DNA from: Hymenobacter roseosalivarius DSM 11622 | GTDB taxonomy: Bacteria; Bacteroidota; Bacteroidia; Cytophagales; Hymenobacteraceae | DNA: 58,273 bases | Direction: 5' to 3' | Assembly: GCF_900176135.1 (NCBI RefSeq) | Contig: NZ_FWWW01000044.1 | Coordinates: 1-58,273 of the forward strand | Shown: in pieces, positions 23,696 to 33,216 of the stretch | Position numbering within the stretch: the stretch's first letter is position 1 | How the letters are laid out: every line of letters starts with the position of its first letter | The notes under the pieces: model-generated | Told to the model about the DNA's origin: nothing | The model's input: the letters and a program-made list of their open reading frames with translations, nothing else | The model's database searches: none | Made by a program: the position numbers and the translations under genes

Positions 23696-24112
23696 ATGAA
23701 AGAAGATATTGTATTTGATCCGGTAGAAGGTGTTTCCATTGCCATCGTGCCCGACGATGAGGCCGCCACTGAGGAGGGCAAGCCCGGTTGGCAAGTGTAT
23801 CTACTCAACCATAATGACTATGCATTGAGCAACGTCATCATCAGCTCCAATGGCTACGGCACGCACGAGGATGGCGAAAAGGTGCGAACTTCAACACTAC
23901 GGCACGTATTTGCGGAAGTAGAGCCCCGTAGCGCTGTACCCGTCGAACCTATTGATCCTGATTTGTTTCACCTGAATAATCAATACTGGGTAAGCTACTA
24001 TCGCGGCCCGCAGATCTTCGATAAGAAGTTCATCTTCGTGCCCGATTCAATTGTGTCTGCCAACCTGATTCCAATTGCTCTGCTGGGCCGCGAAGGCGTG
24101 CTACACGGGTAG
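23696..24112 (+). CDS. Conserved hypothetical protein downstream of lipB
   Basis: A 138-residue soluble protein, acidic, starting MKEDIVFDPVEGVSIAIVPD. The middle part WQVYLLNHNDYALSNVIISS and GYGTHEDGEKVRTSTLRH suggests an immunoglobulin-like beta sandwich. It starts 7 bp after lipB, so it is cotranscribed. I know the family only as a hypothetical protein of Bacteroidota next to lipB; no function can be given. Confidence 0.65.
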   Translation: MKEDIVFDPVEGVSIAIVPDDEAATEEGKPGWQVYLLNHNDYALSNVIISSNGYGTHEDGEKVRTSTLRHVFAEVEPRSAVPVEPIDPDLFHLNNQYWVSYYRGPQIFDKKFIFVPDSIVSANLIPIALLGREGVLHG

Positions 24113-24177
24113 AAGTTTACGCGCAGACGAGCAGGAGCGTATTCTGCTGGTTACTTTATTCTTTGAGCCGATACGTG

Positions 24178-25245
24178 ATGAATGCCATTGGAATTACGCT
24201 GGGGCTATCCTTTATGTGGTCCTTTTTAGTGGCGCTGTTCGCGGTGCCCTCTATTATCTACATTGCCCACCTCAAGAATATGCTTGATACGCCTAACGTG
24301 CGTACCGTGCACGAGTCGCTTACGCCACGCTTAGGTGGCGTAGCCGTGTTCGCGGGCTTTATGTCGGCTCTAACCATCTTCGCTGACCTCACTAATGGCG
24401 TCCAGCAGCTGCTGGCCGGCTGTATCGTCTTATTCTTCGTAGGGCTGAAGGATGATTTGGTAAGCATCTCGGTCACGAAGAAATTTGTGGGACAGCTCCT
24501 CGCTACCGGCATAGTGATGGTAATGGCCGATGTGCGCATCACCAGCTTTCAAGGAATTCTGGGTATTCATGAACTGCCTATTGGGATTAGCTACGCATTC
24601 ACTTTTTTGGTGATAGTGGGCATTACCAATGCTATCAACCTCATTGACGGATTAGATGGCTTAGCGGGTACCATTGTCAGCATTATTGTCACCACACTCG
24701 GCTACTTTTTCTACCGCTACGGCGGCCCTGATTTTGGTAACTACGTGTATGTATCAGTATGTGTACTGGGGGGCATTTTGGGCTTCCTGCGCTATAACTT
24801 TCATCGGGCCACCATTTTTATGGGTGATACCGGCTCGCTGGTATGTGGCTTTATCGTTTCTATTCTCACTATTCAATTTATTGAAATGGGCGCCCAATTG
24901 GGTCAGCCTTTTGGCTCGTCAGCTCCCTCAGTGGCCGTGGGAATCCTGTTCGTGCCCCTTTTTGACACACTACGAGTCTTCCTAATCCGAATGATGGCTG
25001 GCCGTTCGCCATTCTCACCGGATAAAAACCATGTGCACCATCGCATTATAGCTATGGGCTTTCAGCAAATCAGTACCGTGATGCTGCTAGGTTTATTGAA
25101 TCTGGTAGTTATTCTGTTCGTGATCAACTTCGCCGAGCTGGGGAACACGATCCTTATTGTCGTGTTGACAGCCTTCTCAGTGTTGTTGAGCGTGTTTTTG
25201 GGTGTTTATCGTAGCCGTACTACTCAACAGCGAGTAGCTTCCTAA
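24178..25245 (+). CDS. WecA/TagO-type undecaprenyl-phosphate sugar-1-phosphate transferase
   Basis: A 355-residue polytopic enzyme (about 10 membrane segments) of the MraY/WecA family. It couples a UDP-sugar phosphate, usually GlcNAc-1-P, to undecaprenyl phosphate to start polysaccharide synthesis. Signature residues are visible: GLKDDL (catalytic Asp pair), NAINLIDGLDGLAG, FMGDTGS and the HVHHRI loop typical of WecA rather than MraY. The frame opens at TTG 24163, but the ATG at 24178 is the more natural start. Sugar specificity is inferred. Confidence 0.9.
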   Translation: MNAIGITLGLSFMWSFLVALFAVPSIIYIAHLKNMLDTPNVRTVHESLTPRLGGVAVFAGFMSALTIFADLTNGVQQLLAGCIVLFFVGLKDDLVSISVTKKFVGQLLATGIVMVMADVRITSFQGILGIHELPIGISYAFTFLVIVGITNAINLIDGLDGLAGTIVSIIVTTLGYFFYRYGGPDFGNYVYVSVCVLGGILGFLRYNFHRATIFMGDTGSLVCGFIVSILTIQFIEMGAQLGQPFGSSAPSVAVGILFVPLFDTLRVFLIRMMAGRSPFSPDKNHVHHRIIAMGFQQISTVMLLGLLNLVVILFVINFAELGNTILIVVLTAFSVLLSVFLGVYRSRTTQQRVAS

Positions 25246-25249
25246 ACCG

Positions 25250-26446
25250 GTGATAGTCAGAAGTACATACAGAGGTAGAAGTAAGGGCTGGGGGGCATTT
25301 CTGCCGCTGTTTCTACTATTTTTATCGCTGACTGCTACTGCTGCTGAGTACAAGCCGTTGCCACCAGCACCCCGCACCGGCCTCTCTGCCGACTGGCTCA
25401 TCTACGATGCTCCCCGTAATCAGTTAATTCTGTATTTGCCCGAATATCACGCGCCGGCCAACGCGTACTATCAGTGGGTAAGTATTCGGCCCGGCCAGAA
25501 GCTGCCCATCACTTTCACTGCGCGTAAAGACCTGAGCCTTTTTCTGGATAACCGGCTAGTGTTTACTGCCGCCACGCCGGACTCATATCTTCTTGACTTA
25601 GAGAAGCTTTTGCCCCCCGGTACTCCTGCCGGCGTACACTTGCTATGTGTATGGCATCCAGCTATCTCCCCCGATTTTTCTTCCTTCACCAATGCACCTA
25701 TTCTGCCGGTAGTTGCACCAGGAAAGATAGAGCCGGCCCCTTATCAAGCTCAGCTCCGAGTGCGGGGCCACCAAGGACAAAATGTGTTTCTGAGCTTTCT
25801 ATTGCTGATTGGGCTGCTGTATGGCAGTATTAGAGCTGCGTATCAACCCGGCTTCGCACGCATCTACCAGTTCGACCGGCTTCTGGGTAAATCAAATAGC
25901 GACGAAGCATTCTTGACGAAGCCCACTATCACCTGGCTGAATTTGCTGCTGGTGTTTGTATTCTCCCTTTCCTTTGCTTTGCTGCTGGTCGCTATTCATA
26001 CCAATATTCAAAGCATCGTAATTCTGCGTCGCCTATTCGATGTGCCAGAGTCAGCCATTGTGGTTCGGGTCTTGCTCTATGCTGCTCTGGTAGCTGCATT
26101 TGTACTAGGAAAATACCTGTTCCTAGAGTTGATGGGCTACATCTTCGACGTTACGCCTTTAGTAGTGGTGCAGTATCGTGAGTTTGTGCGCACCATTCTG
26201 TTTATGGGCTTATTTCTACCCATCGTGATGCTCTTCTATCTGGCTCTTAATCAAAACCTACCCGAAACGGTACTATGGATATCTAATGGGGTGGTTTCCT
26301 TAATGTTGGTGGGGACAATGGTGCGTATTACGCGTACGTTGCATAGTCGCGTGTCCCTCCTAAATTTGCATTTGTTTTCGTACCTTTGCGCCACAGAAGT
26401 AATACCTCTTACCATATTGCTCAAGTTAATTGTTTTTACGTACTAA
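25250..26446 (+). CDS. DUF4271-family membrane protein
   Basis: A 398-residue protein with a signal peptide, a periplasmic beta-rich region (about 35-170) and six or so C-terminal membrane segments (about 180-395). The membrane part (FDVTPLVVVQYREFVRTILF, FLPIVMLFYLALN) matches the Bacteroidota DUF4271 family. These genes are regularly found directly before a hemD-like gene, as here. Starts at GTG 25250, only 5 bp after the WecA-type gene, with no ATG nearby. Function unknown. Confidence 0.8.
   Translation: MIVRSTYRGRSKGWGAFLPLFLLFLSLTATAAEYKPLPPAPRTGLSADWLIYDAPRNQLILYLPEYHAPANAYYQWVSIRPGQKLPITFTARKDLSLFLDNRLVFTAATPDSYLLDLEKLLPPGTPAGVHLLCVWHPAISPDFSSFTNAPILPVVAPGKIEPAPYQAQLRVRGHQGQNVFLSFLLLIGLLYGSIRAAYQPGFARIYQFDRLLGKSNSDEAFLTKPTITWLNLLLVFVFSLSFALLLVAIHTNIQSIVILRRLFDVPESAIVVRVLLYAALVAAFVLGKYLFLELMGYIFDVTPLVVVQYREFVRTILFMGLFLPIVMLFYLALNQNLPETVLWISNGVVSLMLVGTMVRITRTLHSRVSLLNLHLFSYLCATEVIPLTILLKLIVFTY
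26381..26388 (+). promoter_or_regulatory. -7 promoter element TACCTTTG for the hemD-like gene
   Basis: TACCTTTG is an exact TAnnTTTG match inside the 3' end of the DUF4271 gene. It would drive the hemD-like gene with a leader of about 125 nt. The -33 element is not clear, as the nearest TTTG is only 12 bp upstream. Confidence 0.45.
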
Positions 26447-26523
26447 TTCTTCTAACGCTGGCTGTACAGCCACGTTTTGTACACTTTCTTATCGCTCCAA
26501 AACTACCCATTTACCCACCCTCT

Positions 26524-27354
26524 ATGGCCGAGAGCAAAGACAAACCGGGGACGGGCCGACACGCCAAGCGGATCTCCAGCATTCTTGTCACCCAGCCGAA
26601 ACCCACAAGCGACGTATCACCCTACTTCGCAATCGCTGATAAGTATGGTATCAAAGTCGATTTCCGGGAGTTTATTCAGGTTGAGCCAGTCTCCTACAAG
26701 GATTTTCGCAAGGATAAAATCAATATTGCTGAATATACGGCTATCATATTCACCAGCCGTAACGCAGTAGATCATTTCTTCCGTATTTGCCAAGAGGCAA
26801 AGCTGGATATGCCCGCCGAAATGAAGTATTTCTGCATTTCAGAGCAAACAGCCAATTATCTGCAGAAGTACATCGTGTTGCGTAAGCGTAAGCTTTTTGT
26901 GGGGCAGCGTACTGCGGCTGATTTGTTTGATGTTATCAAAAAACACAAAAGCGAAAAGTTCTTATATCCCTGCTCCGATATCCGCAAGGATGATCTTCCA
27001 GAGTTTATGCGGGCTAACAACTTCAAGTTTACGGAAGCTGTGATTTATCGTACTGTCGCTAGCGACCTCTCAGATCTGACGGACGTGAAGTACGATTGTA
27101 TCGCTTTTTTTAGCCCTTCCGGAATCAGTTCTCTGTTCGTCAACTTTCCTGATTTTGAACAAGATGGTACTCGCATTGCCGCCTTTGGTCCTACTACAGC
27201 CAAAGCTGTGATCGACGCTGGCTTAGATCTGGATATTGAAGCTCCGCATCCCAATGCCCCCTCCATGACAGGTGCCATTGAGCAGTATATCCGTTATCAC
27301 TACGGACCTGATGCGGGAAAGGAGAAGAATCGGACGGATAAACAAAACGCTTAA
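26524..27354 (+). CDS. hemD: Uroporphyrinogen-III synthase family protein
   Basis: A 276-residue HemD-family protein, which would close and invert ring D of the linear tetrapyrrole hydroxymethylbilane. Two Rossmann-like halves are seen: ISSILVTQPKPTSDVSPYFA to IIFTSRNAVDHFF, and KFLYPCSDIRKDDLPEFM to AFFSPSGISSLF, then AAFGPTTAKAV. HemD sequences diverge strongly, so the catalytic role is likely rather than proven. Start at the ATG 26524; the frame opens further upstream (26386) but overlaps the DUF4271 gene and the promoter. Confidence 0.75.
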   Translation: MAESKDKPGTGRHAKRISSILVTQPKPTSDVSPYFAIADKYGIKVDFREFIQVEPVSYKDFRKDKINIAEYTAIIFTSRNAVDHFFRICQEAKLDMPAEMKYFCISEQTANYLQKYIVLRKRKLFVGQRTAADLFDVIKKHKSEKFLYPCSDIRKDDLPEFMRANNFKFTEAVIYRTVASDLSDLTDVKYDCIAFFSPSGISSLFVNFPDFEQDGTRIAAFGPTTAKAVIDAGLDLDIEAPHPNAPSMTGAIEQYIRYHYGPDAGKEKNRTDKQNA

Positions 27355-27403
27355 AACAGTATAACAGAGGCATTTTTATGGGCTGCAACCTCTAAGCGGC
27401 TCG

Positions 27404-27434
27404 TTTGATGCGCAGACTTTTTTCCATAGATTTG
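27404..27434 (+). promoter_or_regulatory. T9SS operon promoter (TTTG-N19-TAGATTTG)
   Basis: TTTG (27404-27407) and TAGATTTG (27427-27434) are separated by exactly 19 bp, an ideal Bacteroidota housekeeping promoter. Transcription should start near 27441, about 54 bp before the porP ATG at 27495, which also argues against the frame start at 27456. It probably drives porP and the gld genes. Confidence 0.8.
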
Positions 27435-27494
27435 GAATCAGTTACGTAGGGTAGCATGTCCTACTTAAAATCTGTGCTAAAACTGGGTGCCTAT

Positions 27495-28486
27495 ATGAAG
27501 AGATATATACTGGGTGCTATGGCTCTGTTCCTCGCAGCCACTGGTGCCGTTGTTGCTCAGCAGCAACCACAATTTAGTCATTATGGGTTTAATGGGATGT
27601 TTCTGAACCCTGCCTATGCAGGTATCAAGGGGCAAGGCGAAGTCGTAACTATAGTACGTGAGCAGTACTTTAACTATGGCGGAACTTTCGATCCAGGTGG
27701 TAACGATCGCACCTTTTTAGTATCTGCTTCCACTCCTGTTCGTATCTTAGGAGGTGGCGTGGGGGTAAATATTTATCGTAATACAGTGGGCGAAGCTAGT
27801 GTTACTACCGCAGCTCTGTCTTATTCAAAACATTTTAAGATTGGCGAAGGCTTATTAGGTATCGGAGCTCAAGGGATATTTAATAATCTGGGTAAGGGTA
27901 CATACCGGGCAAACGATGCTGACGATCCAAGTGTGCCTTTCGAAAGCTCCGACAGTAAATTGATGCAGGTGCAGGAGTATGGTACGAAGCTCCTAAATTT
28001 TATGTGGGCCTAAGCGTTAATAACTTATTAAGGTCCCGCTACCAGTTTCAGACAGAAAGCAGTCAACGGACCGCATCGTATATTGGAGAGAATCACGCTT
28101 ACTTGACAGCAGGCTACAATATTGAAGTTAGTTCTTCCGTTGTTGTAACACCTACTGTCATTGGTAAGCTGGTTCTGCCAGGGGAGTTTGGTGATGACGA
28201 TAAATTCACTTTCGACAACAACTCTTTCGAGGTAGGGGCACGGGCAACTTTGCAGGAAAAATACTGGGCTGGTGTTGGGTATCGTTATGGAGAGTCATTC
28301 ACGGGTCAACTAGGCATGAGTTTTGCAGAAAACAACTCGTTTCGCGTTGGTTATGCGTTTGATCTAGTTGCATTTAATCAAGATGCAAGGGCATTTAGTT
28401 CACACGAGATAATGCTTTCCTATCGCTTGCCTAAAATGGGGCCTGCTACCCGTCCTGCAATCCGTACGCCCCGATATAGCTTCTAG
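27495..28486 (+). pseudogene. porP: PorP/SprF-family T9SS outer-membrane protein, with a one-base frameshift
   Basis: The protein begins MKRYILGAMALFLAATGAVV (signal peptide), then QFSHYGFNGMFLNPAYAG, the PorP/SprF hallmark. The first frame stops at 28013. The second frame carries the rest: GAGVWYEAPKFYVGLSVNNL through a C-terminal barrel ending PRYSF at 28486. The break is at AGTAAATTGATGCAGG (27954-27969): one extra T after AAATT would restore Asp-Ser-Lys-Phe-Asp-Ala-Gly-Ala-Gly-Val. The repaired protein is about 330 residues, the family norm. All other parts look intact, so this is either a recent mutation or a sequence error. PorP helps anchor the secretion machine in the outer membrane. 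Confidence 0.85.
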
Positions 28487-28710
28487 GTTGCTTTAAATTT
28501 TATTGTAATTCTATTTACCAAAGCAGCATTATAGACTAGCTGCCCATTTTGGTGCTGTTTTTATGCTATGATTAGGAGCTTTATTAGCTATTTAAATGTT
28601 GCCCTTAGCTCGGGCACGAACCTTGCTTAGGCAAAATAGTTGTTAAGTTTGCCAATTGTAAAAATTGTAATCTTTTGGTATCGCCGCCCAATAGCCTTTT
28701 TAAATTTCAC

Positions 28711-29730
28711 ATGAATAAGTTTCTCAAATTGCCTCTTGTAGCCTTCTCGGCGCTGTTAATGGGAGGTTGTGGTTTTGGCAAAGGACCACAGGGTGACCTA
28801 GTTGGAGCGGAGGATCGTCCAGATTTCAACGCGCAAGAAGTGCCTTTTGGCATGGTGCCCTGTCCCGGTGGCACTTTCCACATGGGCCAGACTGATCAGG
28901 ACATTTCGGCCTCTATGGTAAACATGAATAAGCAGGTGACAATCGCCGGCTTTTACATGGATGAGACCGAAATTACCAACAACCAGTATCGGCAGTTCAT
29001 GAATGCCATCCGGCAGGATTCAATTGACGTGTTGGGCGAGGAGTATGTGATGACAGAACTATACCCAGATACTACGGTATGGGTGCGTGACTTTACATAT
29101 CATATGGGTGATCCCCTGATGGAGTATTATTACACTCACCCAGCTTTTGACGACTATCCAGTGGTTGGTGTTGACTGGTTTGCCGCAAAATATTTCTGCA
29201 ATTGGCGCACCAAGCATAAGAATGCAGCTAACGAGGAAGCTGGCTCAGCTCCAACTCCTAACTTCCGTTTACCTTCAGAAGCTGAGTGGGAATACGCTGC
29301 CCGTGGTGGCCGCGACTTAGCCACTTACCCTTGGGGCGGCCCTTATCTGCGTAACTCTAAGGGATGTATGCTTGCCAACTTCAAACCAGGCCGCGGTGAT
29401 TATGCTAGTGACGGATACGCTTACACTTCAGCCGTAGGTAGCTTCTTTCCTAATGACTTTGGCTTGTACGATATGTCAGGCAACGTAGCAGAGTGGTGCG
29501 ATGATGCCTACATGGAAGCTTCAGTACCAGTAGTTTGGGACATGAACCCAACAAACCCTGATGACAATGAGCCTCGCAAAGTAGTACGTGGTGGTTCATG
29601 GAAGGACATTGCTTACTTCCTCGAGACAGGAACCCGCAACTTTGAGTACCAGGATTCAGCTCGTTCCTACATCGGGTTCCGCACTGCCATGATTCAAATT
29701 GGTATGGGAACTAACCGCCAACTGAACTAA
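28711..29730 (+). CDS. gldK: T9SS/gliding lipoprotein GldK
   Basis: A 339-residue lipoprotein (lipobox LMGGC, Cys20) with a formylglycine-generating-enzyme/SUMF1-like fold: FGMVPCPGGTFHMGQTD, ITNNQYRQFMNA, FRLPSEAEWEYAARGG, DMSGNVAEWC and VVRGGSWKD. In T9SS, GldK (PorK) forms the periplasmic ring with GldN under the outer membrane. Catalytic activity is not expected. The ATG at 28711 gives the signal peptide; a frame start at 28675 is upstream. It is 224 bp after porP and followed by gldL, gldM and gldN in the usual order. Confidence 0.95.
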   Translation: MNKFLKLPLVAFSALLMGGCGFGKGPQGDLVGAEDRPDFNAQEVPFGMVPCPGGTFHMGQTDQDISASMVNMNKQVTIAGFYMDETEITNNQYRQFMNAIRQDSIDVLGEEYVMTELYPDTTVWVRDFTYHMGDPLMEYYYTHPAFDDYPVVGVDWFAAKYFCNWRTKHKNAANEEAGSAPTPNFRLPSEAEWEYAARGGRDLATYPWGGPYLRNSKGCMLANFKPGRGDYASDGYAYTSAVGSFFPNDFGLYDMSGNVAEWCDDAYMEASVPVVWDMNPTNPDDNEPRKVVRGGSWKDIAYFLETGTRNFEYQDSARSYIGFRTAMIQIGMGTNRQLN

Positions 29731-29813
29731 CCGCTTATTAAGCACTATTTCATTTTACGTTTTTCATACATTCTTCATCCTTTCCAACCAACTTTTTTCA
29801 ATTCTTACTTAAA

Positions 29814-30617
29814 ATGGCAGCAAAAGGCGGTAATTTCTTCTTTGATGTGGTCATGCCCAAAGTTTATGGCATCGGGGCAGCGGTCGTAATCATTGGAGCA
29901 TTGTTTAAAATTCTGCACTGGAAAGGTGCTGATTTGATGTTGATGGTAGGTTTGGGCACTGAGGCCCTGATTTTCTTTCTTAGTGCTTTCCAGCCTACTT
30001 CCAAAGAGCCTGATTGGGGCCTCGTATATCCTCAATTGGCTGAAGGCTATGACCCCTCTACCGGTGATCCTAGCTTCTCTACTAATAACAGCACGGGTCT
30101 GACTCGCAAGCTGGACGATATGTTGAAGGATGCTAACGTAACTCCTGCGGCTATATCTTCTTTAGGAGAAGGTTTGAACCGTTTGAGCAACACCACACAG
30201 CAGTTGTCTTCGTTAGGCGAAGCTACAAATGTGACAGAAGAGTACACCACGAAAGTTCGTACTGCTACCCAGTCGCTGGAGCGCATCACTGCTTCTTATG
30301 CTAACACAGCTGAAGCTATGGCTGCTATGTCGGATGCTACTTCCGATGCGAAAGAGTACCACCTGCAAGTGCAGAATGTAACTAAGAATCTGGGTGCTCT
30401 GAATGCAGTGTATGAAATGGAGTTGCAGGATGCTAATACGCACCTCAAGTCTATGAACAAGTTCTATGGCACATTGAGCCAGGCTATGGAGAACCTCACC
30501 GAAGCTGGTAAGGAAACCGAGCAGTTCAAGCAAGAGGTTACTAGCCTTACTACCAATCTTCATTCCCTCAACCGCGTCTACGGCAATATGCTGAACGCGA
30601 TGCGCGCTACCAGCTAG
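29814..30617 (+). CDS. gldL: T9SS/gliding motor protein GldL
   Basis: A 267-residue inner-membrane protein. Two membrane helices (about 15-35 and 41-60) are followed by a cytoplasmic helical tail (about 90-267) with long amphipathic stretches. The second helix carries Glu50 (GLGTEALIFFLSAF), the counterpart by position of the conserved glutamate needed for proton-driven motor function in Flavobacterium GldL. GldL and GldM form the proton-powered motor of T9SS and gliding. The gene follows gldK by 83 bp. Confidence 0.95.
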   Translation: MAAKGGNFFFDVVMPKVYGIGAAVVIIGALFKILHWKGADLMLMVGLGTEALIFFLSAFQPTSKEPDWGLVYPQLAEGYDPSTGDPSFSTNNSTGLTRKLDDMLKDANVTPAAISSLGEGLNRLSNTTQQLSSLGEATNVTEEYTTKVRTATQSLERITASYANTAEAMAAMSDATSDAKEYHLQVQNVTKNLGALNAVYEMELQDANTHLKSMNKFYGTLSQAMENLTEAGKETEQFKQEVTSLTTNLHSLNRVYGNMLNAMRATS

Positions 30618-30678
30618 TATTCATCCTACGATAGCCAAGAAGGGTTCTGTTCACATAGTTATAGATTAGCAAAATACA

Positions 30679-32262
30679 ATGGCGGGAGCAAAAGAGACTC
30701 CACGGCAGAAGATGATAGGCATGATGTACTTGGTACTGACTGCTCTTCTAGCCCTACAAGTCAACTCAGCAATTTTGCTGAAGTTTAAATTTCTGGATGA
30801 TAGTTTGCTGGGTGTCAATGACAAGACTTCCACCGCTAATGCCAATACAGTAAAAGGCATTGCTGCAACTGTACAAAAAAACCAGAACCAAGCGCGTGAC
30901 TTAGCTGTGCTCAAGCAAAGCGAAGAAGTACGCCAGCAGACGGCCAAGATGGTGACCTACCTTCGGGACGTTCGTGACAAACTTGTGACGTCTACGGAAA
31001 ATACCAAAGGCAAGAACGAGTATAAGAACATGAGTGCTGAAGATAAGGTGGCCATCACCATGTTAGGTGGCAACCGCAACGGCGCGGCTTATCCGATGAA
31101 GGATGAGTTGAACAAGTACTCAGAATATATCAAGCAGTATGTTCCTATGGCTGCACCGCTGGCTCTCGATGCTAAGGAAGATCCAATGGTTATCGACCCA
31201 GAGCAGAAGAACAAGAATTTCGCTGAGTTGAACTTCGAAAATACCCCATTGGTAGCTGCTTTGGCCGTACTTTCTCAAAAAGAAACGGAAGTATTGAAGT
31301 TGGAAGCTGACGCGCTAAGTGCTCTGGGAGCAAAAGTTGGTGCTCAGACTATCGTTTTCGATAAGGTTGGCGCTTTTGCTAGTGCTGAGTCAAACACCGT
31401 AGCTGCTGGTACCAAGTACAAGGCTGAGCTCTTCCTAACTGCATCCGCCAGCACGCTGCGGCCTTCAATGACTATGAATGGCAGCCCCATTCAGGTAGGC
31501 CCGGATGGCAGGGGTAAAGTGGAATTCACAGCTCAGCCCGGTGGATTTGATGCCGCCGGCAACGCCAAGAAGCAGTGGGTTGGTACCGTGCGATTCAAGC
31601 AGAACGGCCGTGATACTACCTTCAAAGTGCCCGTTGCTTATACGGTAACTAAGCCAGTAATGCAGATCCAATCTGCTTCAGTACAAGCGTTGTACTTTAA
31701 GTGCGGTAACAAACTCAATGTGCAGGTTCCCGCTCTGGGTGCTCAGTACAAGCCAAGCTTCTCCGCTTCGGGTGCACAGGCAATTCCTGGCTCCAAGACT
31801 GGTGATATTACCTTGGTGCCTAATGCTAAGCAAGTAACCCTAAACGTTAGCAGCAACGGTAACGCTATCGGTTCGCAGACCTTCGAGGTACGCCCGATTC
31901 CAAAGCCCGATATCAAGTGCATCGTAGGTGGTCGTGAGGCCAATGAGAAGCAGGGTACGCCTATCACCGCTGTACGTAACATGAGCCTGAAGGCAATTCC
32001 AGATGCTGGTTTCCAAACCTTCCTGCCTGAAGATGCTCGCTACCGGGTAACTCAGTACGAGATTACATTGGTTCGTGGTAAGCGTCCGGCTATGCCTGCT
32101 CGTACCATCAACGGTCCCGATGCTAACTTGAACGATGTAGTTAACTCGGCTCGTGAAGGCGACCGTCTATACATCGAAGTGAAGGAGGTGCGCCGCTTGA
32201 ACTTCCAAAACCAGCAGGAAGAAGTGAAGGTGTCGAAGCAGTTCAACATCCCACTCGTCTAG
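30679..32262 (+). CDS. gldM: T9SS/gliding motor protein GldM
   Basis: A 527-residue protein: a single membrane helix (about 13-33, MIGMMYLVLTALLALQVNSA) and four periplasmic domains in a long rod that reaches the GldK/GldN ring. Motif ETPRQKMIGMMYLVLTALLA at the start is diagnostic. Together with GldL it makes the rotating motor (GldM dimer inside a GldL pentamer). Codon use is biased to T-ending codons like gldL and the atp genes, suggesting high expression. Confidence 0.95.
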   Translation: MAGAKETPRQKMIGMMYLVLTALLALQVNSAILLKFKFLDDSLLGVNDKTSTANANTVKGIAATVQKNQNQARDLAVLKQSEEVRQQTAKMVTYLRDVRDKLVTSTENTKGKNEYKNMSAEDKVAITMLGGNRNGAAYPMKDELNKYSEYIKQYVPMAAPLALDAKEDPMVIDPEQKNKNFAELNFENTPLVAALAVLSQKETEVLKLEADALSALGAKVGAQTIVFDKVGAFASAESNTVAAGTKYKAELFLTASASTLRPSMTMNGSPIQVGPDGRGKVEFTAQPGGFDAAGNAKKQWVGTVRFKQNGRDTTFKVPVAYTVTKPVMQIQSASVQALYFKCGNKLNVQVPALGAQYKPSFSASGAQAIPGSKTGDITLVPNAKQVTLNVSSNGNAIGSQTFEVRPIPKPDIKCIVGGREANEKQGTPITAVRNMSLKAIPDAGFQTFLPEDARYRVTQYEITLVRGKRPAMPARTINGPDANLNDVVNSAREGDRLYIEVKEVRRLNFQNQQEEVKVSKQFNIPLV

Positions 32263-32308
32263 CTGCTTTTTCCTGAACTAACCGTCGCTTTTAATTGCTT
32301 ATCACGGT

Positions 32309-33199
32309 ATGAACAAATTCCTTTCTTTCGCTGCTCTAGCTGCCGGCCTTTCCCTGTCATTGACAGCTTCGGCTCAGGAGCAAGCTACTACTGCCACCAG
32401 TAATGGCTCGTACCGTCCCATTCCGAACTCGGACATCATGTTCAGTAAGACGATATGGCGGGCTGTTGATTTGCGCGAAAAGCAGAATAAGCCCATGTTC
32501 TCAGAAGGCAAGGAAATCAGCAAGGTTATTCTGGAAGCAGTAAAGCGTGGCGAGATTCAGGCTTATCGTAACGACTCGCTGACCAGCACTTACACCCCTG
32601 CTGAAGTTACGGCTAACATGTCTTTTGCTGAGTCGGCCAACGAACTGAGCGACGAAGAAAAGGCAGCCGGCTTCACTGAGGCTGATGCTGGTGCCAGCGA
32701 CGACGGTTGGGGGGCACCAGCGGCTAAGCCAGCCGCTGGCTCCAGTGCACCTGCTACTGCCGGTGCGCCAGCCAGCTACGAGTATCGCTATAAAGACTTG
32801 TATCAAATGGAGGTGAAGGAAGATATGATCTTCGACAAGAAAAGGTCGCGGATGTATCATGATATCAAAGCCATTGGCCTATTGGTGCCTTCCACGCTTA
32901 GCTCTAACACATCAGGAATAGAAAAGACGGTTGGCTATTTCAAGTATAGCGACCTGGTAAAAATGTTCCGCAACAACCCTGATAAGGCTATCTGGTTCAA
33001 CCCGCAGAACGACGCTCAGCATAAGAATCTGGCTGACGCATTTGAGTTGTGGTTATTTAACTCCTATATCGTGAAGGTTTCTAATCCAAGCGACGCTCGT
33101 CTGGATGAGATCTATGGTAGCCAGCAACAAGGTATTCTGGCCTCGCAACAAGCTGCTGCCGACCTGATTGAGTACGAATATAACTTGTGGAGCTTTTAA
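32309..33199 (+). CDS. gldN: T9SS/gliding ring protein GldN
   Basis: A 296-residue periplasmic protein with a signal peptide (about 1-22, ending ASAQ). Typical segments are IMFSKTIWRAVDLREKQNKP, VILEAVKRGEIQAY and, after a low-complexity Ala/Pro/Gly stretch (about 130-152), IKAIGLLVPS and AFELWLFNSYIVKVSNP. GldN (PorN) forms rings with GldK. It is the last gene of the operon; a strong terminator follows 17 bp later. Confidence 0.95.
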   Translation: MNKFLSFAALAAGLSLSLTASAQEQATTATSNGSYRPIPNSDIMFSKTIWRAVDLREKQNKPMFSEGKEISKVILEAVKRGEIQAYRNDSLTSTYTPAEVTANMSFAESANELSDEEKAAGFTEADAGASDDGWGAPAAKPAAGSSAPATAGAPASYEYRYKDLYQMEVKEDMIFDKKRSRMYHDIKAIGLLVPSTLSSNTSGIEKTVGYFKYSDLVKMFRNNPDKAIWFNPQNDAQHKNLADAFELWLFNSYIVKVSNPSDARLDEIYGSQQQGILASQQAAADLIEYEYNLWSF

Positions 33200-33216
33200 G
33201 CTCTTGATTTAGGGTC

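Noticed and set aside
27950..27970. Programmed -1 frameshift in porP
   Set aside because: AAA-TTG is not a recognised slippery heptamer, no downstream stem or pseudoknot is evident, and adding a single T restores the family's usual Phe-Asp; mutation or sequence error is simpler.
28501..28565. Terminator between porP and gldK
   Set aside because: AGCAGCA and TGCTG with a T-run can pair, but the stem is short with a long loop; not convincing, and readthrough into gldK is expected.
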